Counted from the stretch's first letter, positions 1 through 8,932 are shown. The stretch is DNA of 47,703 nucleotides from Cryobacterium tagatosivorans (GCF_004402215.1 NZ_SOEZ01000073.1:1-47703), one strand, 5' to 3'. Numbers and translations: made by a program. Notes: a model not told the origin generated them from the sequence alone.

Positions 1-736
1 CCGGCCCGGATGCCGCCGCCGCGGCGGGCGCCGGCGACCGGGGCTGCGCCGCGAGGAAGCGGTCGGCCACGTCGTAACGGAGCCGGGACACGGCCGACAA
101 CAGCCACAGCCCGACGGTGAGCCCGGCGGGGGCGAGCGAGAGCAGGGCCATCCGCCGTCCGGTCGTCCACCCGGCCAGCGCCTCGAACGGCCCCGGCAGC
201 ACGGTGCAGTCGAGCGTGCGGCCGGTGTAGCACTGCTGGGCGAGCACATCGACGGCGAGGGAGGTGGTCGTGGCCACCAGCAGGAGGGTGAGGAGCACGC
301 CGAAGAGGCGGATGATCCCGGCCCGGGCGCTCCGCCCGGCCGCGGGGCCGTGGGTCGGCAACCGCCAGCTCCAGGCCGCGGCGTTGGCGATGCTGAACGG
401 GAGGAGGAGGGCCCAACCCACCCGGGCCAGGGCCGCGACGACGATACCGCCCGGCCCGGCGGCATCCGGGGTGCTGCGCACCATGCCGCCCCAGGAATAC
501 GCCTCGCGCCGGATCCGGGGAGGCACGGACCCCCGGGGCGCCGACGTTCCGCGCGCGCGCCGGCGCCCCAGCGACTCCGCGGTGGGGCGCCAGAAGCTGC
601 CGAGCGTGTCGCCGGCGACCCGTTCGCTTTCGTCGCCGGGCAGGTCGAGCAGCACGTTCGGGGCGGTGTTGTTGATGCCGTGGACGCGCAGTTCGAGCAC
701 GTGGGGCGGCGCGGTAGCCGCCGGCTGCGAAGCCAT
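1..736 (-). CDS. Partial membrane protein, N-terminal 245 residues (unknown function)
   Basis: The reading frame is open from ATG 736 (minus strand) off the left edge, so the C-terminus is missing. A purine-rich GGAGAGGGGG ribosome site precedes the ATG. The N-terminus reads ..VLELRVHGINNTAPNVLL.., resembling the HG-containing opening motif of large actinobacterial membrane proteins of unknown function. Hydrophobic segments follow, at about residues 102-120 and 143-162 and again near 200. The function is not known to me; the HG motif hints at an alpha/beta-hydrolase-like fold but no nucleophile is visible in this part. It is transcribed divergently from sucC. Confidence 0.75.
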   Translation of the reverse strand, partial: MASQPAATAPPHVLELRVHGINNTAPNVLLDLPGDESERVAGDTLGSFWRPTAESLGRRRARGTSAPRGSVPPRIRREAYSWGGMVRSTPDAAGPGGIVVAALARVGWALLLPFSIANAAAWSWRLPTHGPAAGRSARAGIIRLFGVLLTLLLVATTTSLAVDVLAQQCYTGRTLDCTVLPGPFEALAGWTTGRRMALLSLAPAGLTVGLWLLSAVSRLRYDVADRFLAAQPRSPAPAAAAASGP

Positions 737-760
737 CGCCCGGGCCCCCTCTCCGTCGCG

Positions 761-791
761 ACACGCTCAGGAGCGTGTGCGTCAGATGCTA
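761..791 (-). promoter_or_regulatory. Promoter and perfect 18-bp palindrome upstream of the partial membrane protein gene
   Basis: ACACGCTC-AG-GAGCGTGT (761-778) is a perfect inverted repeat with a 2-base centre. On the minus strand a TAGCAT -10 candidate (791-786) lies just upstream, so the palindrome would begin at about the transcription start, a typical repressor position. It lies 25 bases upstream of the ATG. The palindrome is seen directly; its role is inferred. Confidence 0.45.
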
Positions 792-807
792 TTGCCGACC
801 GCCGCGA

Positions 808-848
808 TTAGCCACTGTTTGACCCGGACGGTAGAGTTTGTCCGGGTC
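808..848 (+). promoter_or_regulatory. Candidate sucC promoter inside a 9-bp inverted repeat
   Basis: GACCCGGAC (821-829) and GTCCGGGTC (840-848) are perfect inverted repeats separated by 10 bases. The separating bases contain TAGAGT (832-837), a plausible -10 box with TTAGCC (808-813) 18 bases upstream. A protein bound to this repeat would straddle the -10 box. The promoter call is inferred; the repeat is exact. Confidence 0.45.
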
Positions 849-853
849 GTATG

Positions 854-867
854 TCTTGACGTCGAGC
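854..867 (+). promoter_or_regulatory. Palindromic motif shared with the icd upstream region
   Basis: TCTTGACGTCGAGC lies 77 bases before the sucC start. The opposite strand of the icd upstream region (16940-16953) reads TCTTGACATCGAGA, identical at 12 of 14 positions. Both fit the degenerate palindrome TCTYGAYRTCRAGM. A shared regulator of these two TCA-cycle genes is inferred. Confidence 0.5.
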
Positions 868-943
868 TAAATCCGATGCCGACAGCGCCGCCCGACACCC
901 CCTCACCATGCACGAACGCTATGACGCGGATTGGAAGAGCAGC

Positions 944-2113
944 GTGGATCTTTACGAATACCAGGCAAGAGACCTGTTTGAGCACTATGGAGTCCCGGTT
1001 CTCCCGGGCATCATCGCGGACACCCCCGAAGAGGTGCGTGCGGCCGCCGAGAAGCTCGGCGGCGTCGTCGTCGTCAAGGCGCAGGTGAAGGTCGGCGGCC
1101 GCGGCAAGGCCGGCGGCGTCAAGGTCGCGAAGACCCCGGATGACGCAGAGGCCGCAGGCCGTGCCATCCTCGGCCTCGACATCAAGGGCCACACCGTCAA
1201 CCGGGTCATGGTTGCCGGCGGCGCGCGCATCGCGCAGGAGTTCTACTTCTCCGTGCTGCTCGACCGGGCCAACCGCTCCTACCTCTCACTCGCCAGCTAC
1301 GAGGGCGGCGTGGAGATCGAGGTCCTGGCCGTTGAAAAGCCGGAGGCGCTCGCCTACGTGTCGATCGACCCGCTCGCCGGGATCGACCTGGCCAAGGCCC
1401 GTGAGATCGCGATCGACGCGAAGTTCCCGGCCGAGCTCGTTGACAAGGTCGCACCGATCTTCGTGCAGCTCTACAACGTCTTCACGGGCGAGGACGCCAC
1501 CCTCGTCGAGGTCAACCCGCTCGTGCTCACCGAAGAGGGCGACATCATCGCGCTCGACGGCAAGGTCACGCTCGACGAGAACGCCGGCTTCCGCCACCCC
1601 AAGCACGCGTTCCTGGAAGACGCCGCCGCCGCCGACCCGCTCGAGGCGAAGGCCAAGGAGAACGACCTCAACTACGTCAAGCTCGACGGCGAAGTGGGCA
1701 TCATCGGCAACGGCGCGGGGCTCGTCATGAGCACCCTCGATGTCGTCGCGTACGCCGGTGAGAACCACGGCGGCGTCAAGCCGGCCAACTTCCTCGACAT
1801 CGGCGGCGGAGCATCCGCCGAGGTCATGGCCGCCGGCCTCGACGTCATCCTCGGCGACCCGCAGGTCAAGTCGGTCTTCGTCAACGTCTTCGGCGGCATC
1901 ACCGCCTGTGACGCCGTCGCCAAGGGCATCGTGGGCGCGCTCGCCGAGCTCGGCACCTCCGCGAACAAGCCGCTCGTCGTGCGCCTCGACGGCAACAACG
2001 TCGAAGAGGGCCGCCGCATCCTGGCCGAGGCCAACCACCCGCTCGTCACACTGGCCGCAACGATGGACGAGGGCGCCGCCAAGGCCGCCGAACTCGCCCA
2101 CGCAGCGAAGTAA
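944..2113 (+). CDS. sucC: Succinate-CoA ligase (ADP-forming), beta subunit
   Basis: Beta subunit of the TCA-cycle enzyme that interconverts succinyl-CoA and succinate while making ATP or GTP, in the cytoplasm. The 389-residue protein has the N-terminal ATP-grasp fold (starting [18 protein letters not shown]) with the nucleotide-binding [18 protein letters not shown] stretch near residue 45, and the C-terminal CoA-ligase domain with NFLDIGGGA and VNVFGGI. I chose GTG 944 because it has a GGAAGAG ribosome site 4 bases upstream and gives the conserved N-terminus; the in-frame ATG at 908 would add 12 unconserved residues. sucD follows after 11 bases, so the two are co-transcribed. Identification is secure. 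Confidence 0.97.
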   Translation: MDLYEYQARDLFEHYGVPVLPGIIADTPEEVRAAAEKLGGVVVVKAQVKVGGRGKAGGVKVAKTPDDAEAAGRAILGLDIKGHTVNRVMVAGGARIAQEFYFSVLLDRANRSYLSLASYEGGVEIEVLAVEKPEALAYVSIDPLAGIDLAKAREIAIDAKFPAELVDKVAPIFVQLYNVFTGEDATLVEVNPLVLTEEGDIIALDGKVTLDENAGFRHPKHAFLEDAAAADPLEAKAKENDLNYVKLDGEVGIIGNGAGLVMSTLDVVAYAGENHGGVKPANFLDIGGGASAEVMAAGLDVILGDPQVKSVFVNVFGGITACDAVAKGIVGALAELGTSANKPLVVRLDGNNVEEGRRILAEANHPLVTLAATMDEGAAKAAELAHAAK

Positions 2114-2124
2114 GGAACCCCGGA

Positions 2125-3012
2125 ATGTCAATCTTCCTCAACAAGGACTCCAAGGTCATCGTCCAGGGCATCACCGGCGGCGAGGGCACCAAGCACACCG
2201 CCCTCATGCTCAAGGCCGGCACCCAGGTCGTCGGCGGCGTGAACGCCCGCAAGGCCGGAACCACGGTCCTGCACGGCGACGTCGAGCTGCCCGTGTTCGG
2301 CACGGTCGCCGAGGCGATGGAGAAGACCGGCGCGGATGTCTCCATCGCGTTCGTCCCGCCCGCCTTCACCAAGGACGCCGTGATCGAAGCGATCGACGCC
2401 GGCATCCCGCTGCTCGTCATCATCACCGAGGGCGTCCCGGTGCAGGACTCCGCCGAGTTCTGGGCCTACGCCCAGGCCAAGGGCAACACGACCCGCATCA
2501 TCGGGCCGAACTGCCCCGGCATCATCACCCCCGGTGAGGCGCTCGTCGGTATCACCCCGGCGAACATCACCGGCAAGGGCCCGATCGGCCTGGTCTCCAA
2601 GTCGGGCACCCTGACCTACCAGATGATGTACGAACTGCGCGACCTCGGGTTCTCCACCGCGATCGGCATCGGCGGCGACCCCATCATCGGCACCACCCAC
2701 ATCGACGCCCTCGAGGCGTTCGAGGCGGACCCGGAGACCAAGGCGATCGTCATGATCGGTGAAATCGGCGGTGACGCCGAGGAGAAGGCGGCCGAGTACA
2801 TCCGGGCGCACGTCACCAAGCCCGTCGTCGGCTACGTCGCCGGCTTCACCGCCCCCGAGGGCAAGACCATGGGCCACGCCGGTGCCATCGTCTCCAACGG
2901 GGCCGGAACCGCCCAGGGCAAGAAGGAGGCCCTCGAGGCCGCCGGGGTCAAGGTCGGCAAGACGCCGAGCGAGACCGCGACCCTGCTGCGCGAGGTTCTC
3001 GCCGCACTGTAG
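2125..3012 (+). CDS. sucD: Succinate-CoA ligase, alpha subunit
   Basis: Alpha subunit (295 residues) that binds CoA in its N-terminal Rossmann domain and carries the phosphorylated histidine. Visible are the N-terminal [15 protein letters not shown] segment, the [13 protein letters not shown] loop near residue 125, and the GHAGAIVS motif near residue 250 whose histidine is the phosphorylation site. The start ATG follows AAGGA. The gene is the second of the sucCD operon and ends at a strong terminator. Length and motifs are typical for the family. Confidence 0.97.
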   Translation: MSIFLNKDSKVIVQGITGGEGTKHTALMLKAGTQVVGGVNARKAGTTVLHGDVELPVFGTVAEAMEKTGADVSIAFVPPAFTKDAVIEAIDAGIPLLVIITEGVPVQDSAEFWAYAQAKGNTTRIIGPNCPGIITPGEALVGITPANITGKGPIGLVSKSGTLTYQMMYELRDLGFSTAIGIGGDPIIGTTHIDALEAFEADPETKAIVMIGEIGGDAEEKAAEYIRAHVTKPVVGYVAGFTAPEGKTMGHAGAIVSNGAGTAQGKKEALEAAGVKVGKTPSETATLLREVLAAL

Positions 3013-3026
3013 AGAAGCATCCAGTG

Positions 3027-3057
3027 GAGGGGCCCGGCGTTGCTCGCCGGGCCCCTC
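3027..3057 (+). terminator. Rho-independent-type terminator after sucCD
   Basis: A perfect 13-bp stem, GAGGGGCCCGGCG with CGCCGGGCCCCTC, around a 5-base loop, followed by TTG. It starts 14 bases after the sucD stop. The T tract is short, as is common in GC-rich actinobacteria. Confidence 0.85.
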
Positions 3058-3080
3058 TTGCGTGCGCCATACTGGTCCAT

Positions 3081-3185
3081 ATGGAGACTTTTCTCACCCT
3101 CGGACTCACCGGATTCGTCGTCGTCGGCGCGATCCTCGGCCTCGCGGCGATCATCGCCATGGTCCGGGCGCCGTACCACAAGTAG
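3081..3185 (+). CDS. Small single-span membrane protein (34 aa), hypothetical
   Basis: ATG 3081 to TAG 3185 encodes a 34-residue peptide beginning METFLTLGLTGFVVVGAILG and ending MVRAPYHK. One continuous hydrophobic stretch (about residues 4-25) is followed by a positively charged tail, as expected for an N-out/C-in single-span protein. There is no clear ribosome site upstream. It sits between the sucCD terminator and perM. The membrane-like composition argues for a real gene, but the lack of translation signals and small size leave it uncertain. I do not recognise a family. Confidence 0.45.
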   Translation: METFLTLGLTGFVVVGAILGLAAIIAMVRAPYHK

Positions 3186-3193
3186 CCCTGCAC

Positions 3194-3216
3194 GGCGGCC
3201 CGAAATCTCGGCCGCC
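3194..3216 (+). terminator. Weak hairpin in the intergenic region before perM
   Basis: GGCGGCC and GGCCGCC form a 7-bp stem around a 9-base loop, 8 bases after the small ORF stop. There is no T tract. It may end the small-ORF transcript or be chance in GC-rich DNA. Confidence 0.25.
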
Positions 3217-3293
3217 CGGAATCGCCGCGGAATTCGCACGCACCGGGCGCGCACGCCGGGCGCCGCCGGATCGGCGGGTAGGCTCAGAGGCCG

Positions 3294-4526
3294 ATGAACC
3301 GCATAACGACAGCCCTGCTCGCCGCGCTCGAGGCGCTCATTGTCGTCGCCATCGGCATCGGCATCGCGCTCGTGCCGCTGACCATCCTCTGGGCGACGCA
3401 GTTCGACCTCGGCGTCGACTGGCTCGTCTTCTGGCGGGCCGCCGCCGACGCGTGGCTGCTCGGCAACGGGGTCGATCTGCACGTGCAGCTCGGCCCCGGA
3501 GTCGTCGCCGCCCTGGGGATGCCGGCCGCCCTCGAGCCGTTCCCGGTCACCATCGCCCTGCTCGGCGTCGCCCTCATCGCCTGCCTGTTCGGGGTGCGCA
3601 CCGGCCGCCGCGTCGCCGAGACCCCGCACCGCTGGGTCGGCGTCGCCTCAGCCGTCGCCACCTACGGCCTGCTCGCCACCCTGGTCACCCTCTCCGCGGG
3701 GACCGAGCTCGTGCGGCCCTCCGTGCCGCAGGGGATCATCCTGCCGACCCTGGTCTACGCCCTCGGCGTGCTGGCCGGCTCCCTGGAGGGCCCCGGCTCC
3801 GTCGGCATGCGAGCCCGTTTCGCCGGCCTGCATGCCCGGACCCGCACGGTGGCCGCGGCGGCCCTGCGCGGCGGGACAGCGGCGGCGCTCGGCGTGATCG
3901 CGGTCTCCGCGGCCGCCGTCGCCGTGCTCACCGTGGTCAACTATGCGACCGTCATCGGGCTCTACGAAACACTGCAGGCCGGGGTGATGGGCGGCATCGC
4001 GCTCACCCTGGCCCAGCTCGCGCTGATCCCCAACCTCGTCATCTGGGCCGCAGCCTGGTTCGTCGGCCCGGGCATCGCCCTCGGCGTCGGCACGAGCGTG
4101 TCGCCGGTCGGCACCTCCCTCGGCGCCGTCCCCGGGCTGCCGATCCTCGGCGTCCTGCCGCACGGCACACTCGAGCTCGGCTTCGTCGGGCTGCTCGTCC
4201 CCGTGCTCATCGGCTTCGGCGCCGCCCGGCTGACCCGCCGGCTGGCGGATGCGCAGGGCTCGACGGGTGCCCCCGCGCCGGGCGCGGCGCAGCGCCTGCT
4301 CACCGGGCTGGCGATGGGGCTCGTGGGCGGCAGCATCCTCGGGCTGCTCGCCTGGTGGTCGGCCGGCGCGATGGGCCCGGGGCGCCTGGCCGCAGTCGGA
4401 CCGAACCCGCTGCTGGTCGGCGCCCTCGCCGCCGTGGAGATCGGCCTGGCCGCCGGCCTCGGCCTGCTGGTCGGCGGGCGGGCGGTCACTCTCCCGGCCC
4501 CGGAGTCCTCCTGGGCGAAACGGTAA
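3294..4526 (+). CDS. perM: Polytopic membrane protein of the PerM/DUF6350 family
   Basis: 410-residue integral membrane protein with about ten hydrophobic segments, beginning MNRITTALLAALEALIVVAI. I assign it to the PerM (DUF6350) family by composition and by synteny: in Mycobacterium tuberculosis perM (Rv0955) also lies between sucCD and purN-purH. Mycobacterial PerM is linked to cell division and persistence through stabilisation of a divisome component; that role is extrapolated here. A TAGGCT box (3279-3284) lies 9 bases before the ATG and a CAGAGG stretch could serve as a short ribosome site. The purN -10 box lies in its last codons. Confidence 0.75.
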   Translation: MNRITTALLAALEALIVVAIGIGIALVPLTILWATQFDLGVDWLVFWRAAADAWLLGNGVDLHVQLGPGVVAALGMPAALEPFPVTIALLGVALIACLFGVRTGRRVAETPHRWVGVASAVATYGLLATLVTLSAGTELVRPSVPQGIILPTLVYALGVLAGSLEGPGSVGMRARFAGLHARTRTVAAAALRGGTAAALGVIAVSAAAVAVLTVVNYATVIGLYETLQAGVMGGIALTLAQLALIPNLVIWAAAWFVGPGIALGVGTSVSPVGTSLGAVPGLPILGVLPHGTLELGFVGLLVPVLIGFGAARLTRRLADAQGSTGAPAPGAAQRLLTGLAMGLVGGSILGLLAWWSAGAMGPGRLAAVGPNPLLVGALAAVEIGLAAGLGLLVGGRAVTLPAPESSWAKR

Positions 4527-4529
4527 GCT
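4524..4529 (+). promoter_or_regulatory. -10 box of a predicted leaderless purN transcript
   Basis: TAAGCT ends 6 bases before the GTG start of purN, so transcription is expected to begin at the G of the start codon. It overlaps the perM stop region (TAA 4524-4526). No convincing -35 box is seen. Confidence 0.5.
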
Positions 4530-4535
4530 CGAAGC

Positions 4536-5129
4536 GTGCTGTCACTGGTCGTTTTGATCTCCGGCGGAGGATCGAACCTCCGCGCCCTTCTCGAGGCGTC
4601 CGAGGACGCCGAGTTCCCGGCCCGGGTCGTCGCGATCGGCGCCGACCGGGATGCCGACGGCCTCGCCCTCGGCGAGGAGTTCAACGTGCCGACCTTCACC
4701 GTCCCGTATTCCTCGCACGCCGACCGGGAGAGCTGGGGTGACGAGCTCCTCGCGCAGATCCAGCAGTGGCAGCCCGACCTCGTCGTGCTCAGCGGCCTGA
4801 TGCGCCTGCTGCCGCCGCGCGTCGTCGCCGCGCTCTCCCCGAACCTGATCAACACGCATCCGGCGTACCTGCCCGAGTTCCCCGGCGCCCACGGCGTGCG
4901 GGACGCGCTCGCCGCGGGGGTCAGCCAGACCGGGGCCAGCCTGATCGTGGTCGACAACGGCGTCGACGACGGGCCGATCATCGCGCAGGAACGGGTGCCC
5001 GTCCTGCCGGGCGACACCGAATCCACCCTGCACGAACGCATCAAGACCCTCGAGCGTCGCCTGCTGGTGCAGGCCGTCCTCGACATCGCCAACGGACACG
5101 TCAACCTCAAGGAGCCTTCCCACACATGA
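4536..5129 (+). CDS. purN: Phosphoribosylglycinamide formyltransferase
   Basis: Transfers the formyl group of 10-formyl-tetrahydrofolate to GAR in de novo purine synthesis (197 residues). The GAR-binding [10 protein letters not shown] loop is at residues 9-18, the catalytic Asn-His pair lies in [16 protein letters not shown] near residue 105, and the catalytic Asp in [12 protein letters not shown] near residue 145. The GTG start has no ribosome site but lies 6 bases after a -10 box. The last codons overlap purH by 4 bases (ATGA), so translation is coupled. Identification is secure. Confidence 0.95.
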   Translation: MLSLVVLISGGGSNLRALLEASEDAEFPARVVAIGADRDADGLALGEEFNVPTFTVPYSSHADRESWGDELLAQIQQWQPDLVVLSGLMRLLPPRVVAALSPNLINTHPAYLPEFPGAHGVRDALAAGVSQTGASLIVVDNGVDDGPIIAQERVPVLPGDTESTLHERIKTLERRLLVQAVLDIANGHVNLKEPSHT

Positions 5130-6811
5130 GCGGCCACACACAGAGCACGGCAGCGAGCCTCTACCGCGACCGGGACGTCATTCCCGTGCAGCGCGCCCTC
5201 ATCTCGGTCAGCGACAAGACCGGCCTGATCGACCTCGCCGACGCGCTCGCCGCCGCGGGCGTCGAAATCGTCTCCACCGGCTCGACGGCGGCCACCATCC
5301 GCGCGGCCGGCCACGAGGTGACGGACGTCGCCACGGTCACCGGGTTCCCCGAATCCCTCGACGGCCGGGTGAAGACCCTGCACCCCGCCGTGCACGCCGG
5401 CATCCTGGCCGACCTGCGCCTCGAGGCGCACGAGGACCAGCTGAAGGACCTGAGCATCGCCGCCTTCCAACTCGTCGTCGTGAACCTGTACCCGTTCGTC
5501 GAAACCGTGCAGTCCGGCGCGGCCCCGGCCGACGTGATCGAGCAGATCGACATCGGCGGTCCAGCCCTCGTGCGCGCCTCGGCCAAAAACCACGCGAACG
5601 TCGCGATCGTGGTCGACCCGGAGGACTACCCGGAGATCATCGCCGCGGTGCAGGCCGGCGGAACCACGCTGCGCCAGCGCCAGAAGCTCGCCTCACTCGC
5701 CTTCGAGCACACCGCCGGCTACGACCTGTCGGTGTCGGCCTGGTTCACCGAGAACGTGTACGACCAGTGGGCCGACGACACCGAAGCCCTCGGCGAAGAC
5801 ATCGTGGAGGCCTTCGACGCCGTCAGCGGGGTCGAGGTCGAGATCGAGATCCCGTTCTTCCCGGACACCCTCGTCATCGAGGCCAGCCGCAGCGCCGTGC
5901 TGCGGTACGGCGAGAACGCCCACCAGTCCGCCGCGCTCTACGCCGGCGAGGGCGGGCAGGGAATCGCCCAGGCCGTGCAGCTGCACGGCAAGGAGATGTC
6001 CTACAACAACTACGTCGACGCGGATGCCGCGGTGCGCGCCGCCTTCGACTTCGACCAGCCGGCCGTCGCGATCATCAAGCACGCCAACCCCTGCGGCATC
6101 GCCGTCGCCGCGGCGAAGGCGCCGGATGCGATCGCCTCCGCGCACCGTCGGGCGCACGACTGCGACCCGGTCTCCGCGTTCGGCGGCGTGATCGCCGCCA
6201 ACCGCACGGTCACCCTCGGCATGGCCGAGACCGTCAGCCAGATCTTCACCGAGGTGCTCGTGGCCCCCGGCTTCGAACCGGCCGCGTTCGAGCTCCTCCG
6301 GGCGAAGAAGAACATCCGCCTGCTCGAACTGCCGGCCGACTACCGGCGCTCGTCGCTCGAGCTGCGCCAGATCTCCGGCGGCCTGCTCGTGCAGGAGTCC
6401 GACACGTTCGAGGACTTCAGCTCGGCCGGCTGGACGCTCGCGGCCGGAGCGGAGGCCGACGAGGCCACCCGTGCGGACCTCGAGTTCGCGTGGAAGGCGT
6501 GCCGCTCGGTGAAGTCGAATGCCATCCTGCTGGCGCGCGGCGGAGCATCCGTCGGCGTCGGCATGGGCCAGGTCAACCGGGTCGACTCCTGCCACCTCGC
6601 GGTGCTCCGGGCCGGCGACCGCGCGGCCGGTTCGGTCGCGGCCTCCGACGCGTTCTTCCCCTTCGCCGACGGCCTGCAGGTGCTGCTCGACGCCGGCGTC
6701 ACCGCGGTCGTGCAGCCGGGCGGTTCGGTGCGCGACGAGGAAGTCATCGCCGCCGCGGCCCTGGCCGGCGTCACCATGTACTTCACCGGCGAACGCCACT
6801 TCTTCCACTAG
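5126..6811 (+). CDS. purH: Bifunctional AICAR transformylase/IMP cyclohydrolase
   Basis: Performs the last two steps of IMP synthesis: formylation of AICAR (ZMP) with 10-formyl-THF and ring closure. The 561-residue protein has the N-terminal cyclohydrolase (MGS-like) domain with [13 protein letters not shown] and [13 protein letters not shown], and the C-terminal transformylase domain with the [11 protein letters not shown] motif carrying the catalytic Lys-His. The start at 5126 is supported by AAGGAG 11 bases upstream and the ATGA overlap with purN. ZMP, its substrate, is the signal of the riboswitch in front of glyA-folD in this same window. A hairpin repeat follows 22 bases after the stop. 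Confidence 0.96.
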   Translation: MSGHTQSTAASLYRDRDVIPVQRALISVSDKTGLIDLADALAAAGVEIVSTGSTAATIRAAGHEVTDVATVTGFPESLDGRVKTLHPAVHAGILADLRLEAHEDQLKDLSIAAFQLVVVNLYPFVETVQSGAAPADVIEQIDIGGPALVRASAKNHANVAIVVDPEDYPEIIAAVQAGGTTLRQRQKLASLAFEHTAGYDLSVSAWFTENVYDQWADDTEALGEDIVEAFDAVSGVEVEIEIPFFPDTLVIEASRSAVLRYGENAHQSAALYAGEGGQGIAQAVQLHGKEMSYNNYVDADAAVRAAFDFDQPAVAIIKHANPCGIAVAAAKAPDAIASAHRRAHDCDPVSAFGGVIAANRTVTLGMAETVSQIFTEVLVAPGFEPAAFELLRAKKNIRLLELPADYRRSSLELRQISGGLLVQESDTFEDFSSAGWTLAAGAEADEATRADLEFAWKACRSVKSNAILLARGGASVGVGMGQVNRVDSCHLAVLRAGDRAAGSVAASDAFFPFADGLQVLLDAGVTAVVQPGGSVRDEEVIAAAALAGVTMYFTGERHFFH

Positions 6812-6833
6812 CACCCCTTCCCCCTCGTGTGGT

Positions 6834-6897
6834 CCCGCGAAACCGCAGTTGTGCACGTTATGCGTGCCTTTTAATGCGCACAACTGCGGGTTCGCGG
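6834..6897. repeat. Palindromic hairpin repeat, copy 1 (3' of purH)
   Basis: The left arm CCCGCGAAACCGCAGTTGTG and the right arm pair as a stem of about 21 bp with one mismatch, around a variable 21-base centre containing ACGTTATGCGTG. It is one of four copies in the window with near-identical arms and divergent loops. It lies 22 bases after the purH stop codon. Confidence 0.85.
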
Positions 6898-6987
6898 CGG
6901 GGGAAAGGCTTTAGTCTTGAGGTATCCCGCCCAACACAATTGAGCGGCACACACCTGCCCACAAGGCCTCCACAGGAAGAACCATTC

Positions 6988-8100
6988 ATGACTCTCACGC
7001 AACCATCACTGTCGCTGGATGCCCTCGCCGGAATCCCGTTCACGCACGAGCGCGTGCTCATCAGCACGGGCGTGCGTTCCGGACTCGTCATCACCGTCGC
7101 CGTGCACTCCACCCGCCTGGGCCAGGCCCTCGGCGGCGCCCGCGTCTGGCAGTACGAGAACTGGACCGAAGCCGTCGCCGACGCGCTGCGGCTCTCGGCC
7201 GCGATGACGCTCAAGAACTCGGCCGCCGGCCTCACCCGCGGCGGCGGCAAATCGGTCATCTACCTGCCGACCGGGACTGTGCTCACCGACGAGCAGAAGC
7301 GCGACGCCATGCTCGACCTCGGCGACGCCATCGAAAGCCTGAACGGCGCCTACATGACCGCTGAGGATGTGGGCACGAGCGCCGAGCTCATGGCCATCGT
7401 CGCCGAGCGCACGCCGAACGTCTGCGGCCTGCCCGCGTCCAGTGGCGGGGTGGGCGAACCGGCCGACGCGACGGCCGCGGGCGTCTACGCGAGCCTCGTC
7501 GCCACCCTCGAGGCGCTGTTCGGCAGCCGTGAGGTCGCCGGGCGCCACATCGTGATCTCCGGCCTCGGCCAGGTCGGCGGCCGGCTCGCCCGGGCGCTCG
7601 CCGCCGCCGGCGCGCAGCTGACCGTGACCGACGTCAACCTCGACAAGCGCGAGCTGGCCGAAGAACTCGGCGCCGACTGGGTCCCCGTCGCCGGCGCCCA
7701 CCGCGTGCAGGCCGACCTGTTCGTGCCCTGCGGCCTCGGCGGGGTCCTCACCCCGCAGGTGATCGGCGAGCTGAACGTGCTCGGCGTCGTCGGAGCCGCC
7801 AACAACCAGCTCGAGTCGTCCGAAGGCGCCGCCGAGCTCGACGCGCGCGGCATCCTCTGGGCCCCCGACTTCGTGGTCAACGCGGGCGGCGTGATCTACC
7901 TCGCGCTCGCCGGCGAGCCGGACGCCGACCTCGACGCCATCGCCGCCCGGGTCGACGCCATCGGCGACACCGTCGCGACCATCTTCACGGATGCGCGCGC
8001 GCAGGGCATCACGACGCTGGAGGCCGCCGAGCGCCTGGCCGCCGCCCGCCTCGAAGTACCCCGCGAACCCGCAGTCGTGCGGGTTATGAACGCCGAATGA
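6988..8100 (+). CDS. Glu/Leu/Phe/Val dehydrogenase family protein (branched-chain or aromatic amino acid dehydrogenase)
   Basis: Reversibly deaminates an L-amino acid to its 2-oxo acid with NAD(P). The 370-residue protein has the dimerisation/substrate domain with the catalytic lysine in RGGGKSVIYLPTG (near residue 87), the TAEDVGTSAELM segment, and the NAD-binding domain with ISGLGQVGGRLARAL (near residue 190) and PCGLGGVL..VVGAANNQL. The length fits leucine or valine dehydrogenases rather than glutamate dehydrogenase; exact substrate is not determinable. AGGAAGA precedes ATG 6988. The last 13 codons and the stop codon lie wholly within hairpin repeat copy 2, so the C-terminal PREPAVVRVMNAE is repeat-derived. 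Confidence 0.88.
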   Translation: MTLTQPSLSLDALAGIPFTHERVLISTGVRSGLVITVAVHSTRLGQALGGARVWQYENWTEAVADALRLSAAMTLKNSAAGLTRGGGKSVIYLPTGTVLTDEQKRDAMLDLGDAIESLNGAYMTAEDVGTSAELMAIVAERTPNVCGLPASSGGVGEPADATAAGVYASLVATLEALFGSREVAGRHIVISGLGQVGGRLARALAAAGAQLTVTDVNLDKRELAEELGADWVPVAGAHRVQADLFVPCGLGGVLTPQVIGELNVLGVVGAANNQLESSEGAAELDARGILWAPDFVVNAGGVIYLALAGEPDADLDAIAARVDAIGDTVATIFTDARAQGITTLEAAERLAAARLEVPREPAVVRVMNAE

Positions 8101-8125
8101 CGCGCACAACTGCGGGTTCGCGGGG
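8059..8125. repeat. Palindromic hairpin repeat, copy 2 (overlaps the dehydrogenase 3' end)
   Basis: The arms, beginning CCCCGCGAACCCGCAGTCGT, pair over about 22 bp with one mismatch. The repeat begins exactly at a codon boundary of the dehydrogenase gene, which terminates inside its loop (TGA 8098-8100). The start of ddaH is 30 bases downstream. Confidence 0.85.
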
Positions 8126-8142
8126 GGAAAAGGCGCGGGAAC

Positions 8143-8148
8143 TAGGCT
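8143..8148 (+). promoter_or_regulatory. -10 box of a predicted leaderless ddaH transcript
   Basis: TAGGCT followed by 6 bases (GACGGG) and then ATG 8155, placing the transcription start at the A of the start codon. The -35 region falls within hairpin repeat copy 2 and has no recognisable hexamer. Confidence 0.55.
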
Positions 8149-8154
8149 GACGGG

Positions 8155-8925
8155 ATGAAGCACGCGAGGCGCATTGCCCTGGTCCGACGTCCGGCGAGCA
8201 CCCTGGCCGAGGGGCAGTTGACGCACATCGAACGCACCCCGATCGATGCCCGGCTGGCCCGCGCGCAGTGGCGTGACTACGTCGCCGCCCTCGAAGCCGA
8301 GGGCTGGGAGACCCGGGAGGTCGATCCGGCCGACGAGCTGCCCGACTCGGTCTTCATCGAGGACGCCGTCGTCATGTTCGGCGACGTGGCCGTCGTCACC
8401 AGCCCGGGAGCCGAGAGCCGCCGCGGCGAGAGCGCGGGGGCCGCGGCCGCGGTCGGCGGGCTCGGCGTGACCGTGCACCGGCTCGAGCTGCCCGGTACCC
8501 TCGACGGCGGGGACGTGCTGAAGGTCGGGAACACCGTCTACGTCGGCCAGAGCCTCCGCACGAACGCCGAAGGCACCCGCCAGCTGGCCGCCATCGTGGT
8601 CCCGCTCGGCTACGCGGTCGTCCCGGTGCCGGTCACCCGCGCCCTGCATCTGAAGACCGCCGTGACGGCCCTGCCCGACGGAACCATTGTCGGCTACCCG
8701 CCGCTCGTCGACGACGAGGGGCTGTTCGATCGTTTCCTGGCCGTCCCCGAGGCGGAGGGCACCGCAGTCGTCGTGCTCGACGAGCAGACCGTGCTGATGT
8801 CCTCGTCCGCGCCGCGCAGCGCGGACCTGTTCCGCGAACGCGGCTACCGCGTCGTCACGGTCGGCATCTCCGAATTCGAGAAGCTCGAGGGCTGCGTGAC
8901 CTGCCTGAGCGTGCGCATCCGCTGA
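8155..8925 (+). CDS. ddaH: Dimethylarginine dimethylaminohydrolase (DDAH)
   Basis: Hydrolyses methylated arginines to citrulline and methylamines; a member of the guanidino-group-modifying superfamily. The 256-residue protein shows the substrate-binding SVFIEDAVVMFGD segment near residue 62, the FGDVAVVTSPGAESRRGE stretch, LDGGDVL, the catalytic His in RALHLKTAV near residue 165, and the nucleophilic Cys in the C-terminal LEGCVTCLSVRIR. Arginine deiminase is a more distant alternative, excluded by length and the C-terminal motif. It sits alone between hairpin repeats 2 and 3 and is probably transcribed without a leader. Confidence 0.92.
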   Translation: MKHARRIALVRRPASTLAEGQLTHIERTPIDARLARAQWRDYVAALEAEGWETREVDPADELPDSVFIEDAVVMFGDVAVVTSPGAESRRGESAGAAAAVGGLGVTVHRLELPGTLDGGDVLKVGNTVYVGQSLRTNAEGTRQLAAIVVPLGYAVVPVPVTRALHLKTAVTALPDGTIVGYPPLVDDEGLFDRFLAVPEAEGTAVVVLDEQTVLMSSSAPRSADLFRERGYRVVTVGISEFEKLEGCVTCLSVRIR

Positions 8926-8932
8926 CCAGCAC

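Noticed and set aside
908..943. Upstream ATG 908 as the sucC start
   Set aside because: It adds 12 residues not seen in the family and has no ribosome site; GTG 944 has GGAAGAG at proper spacing.
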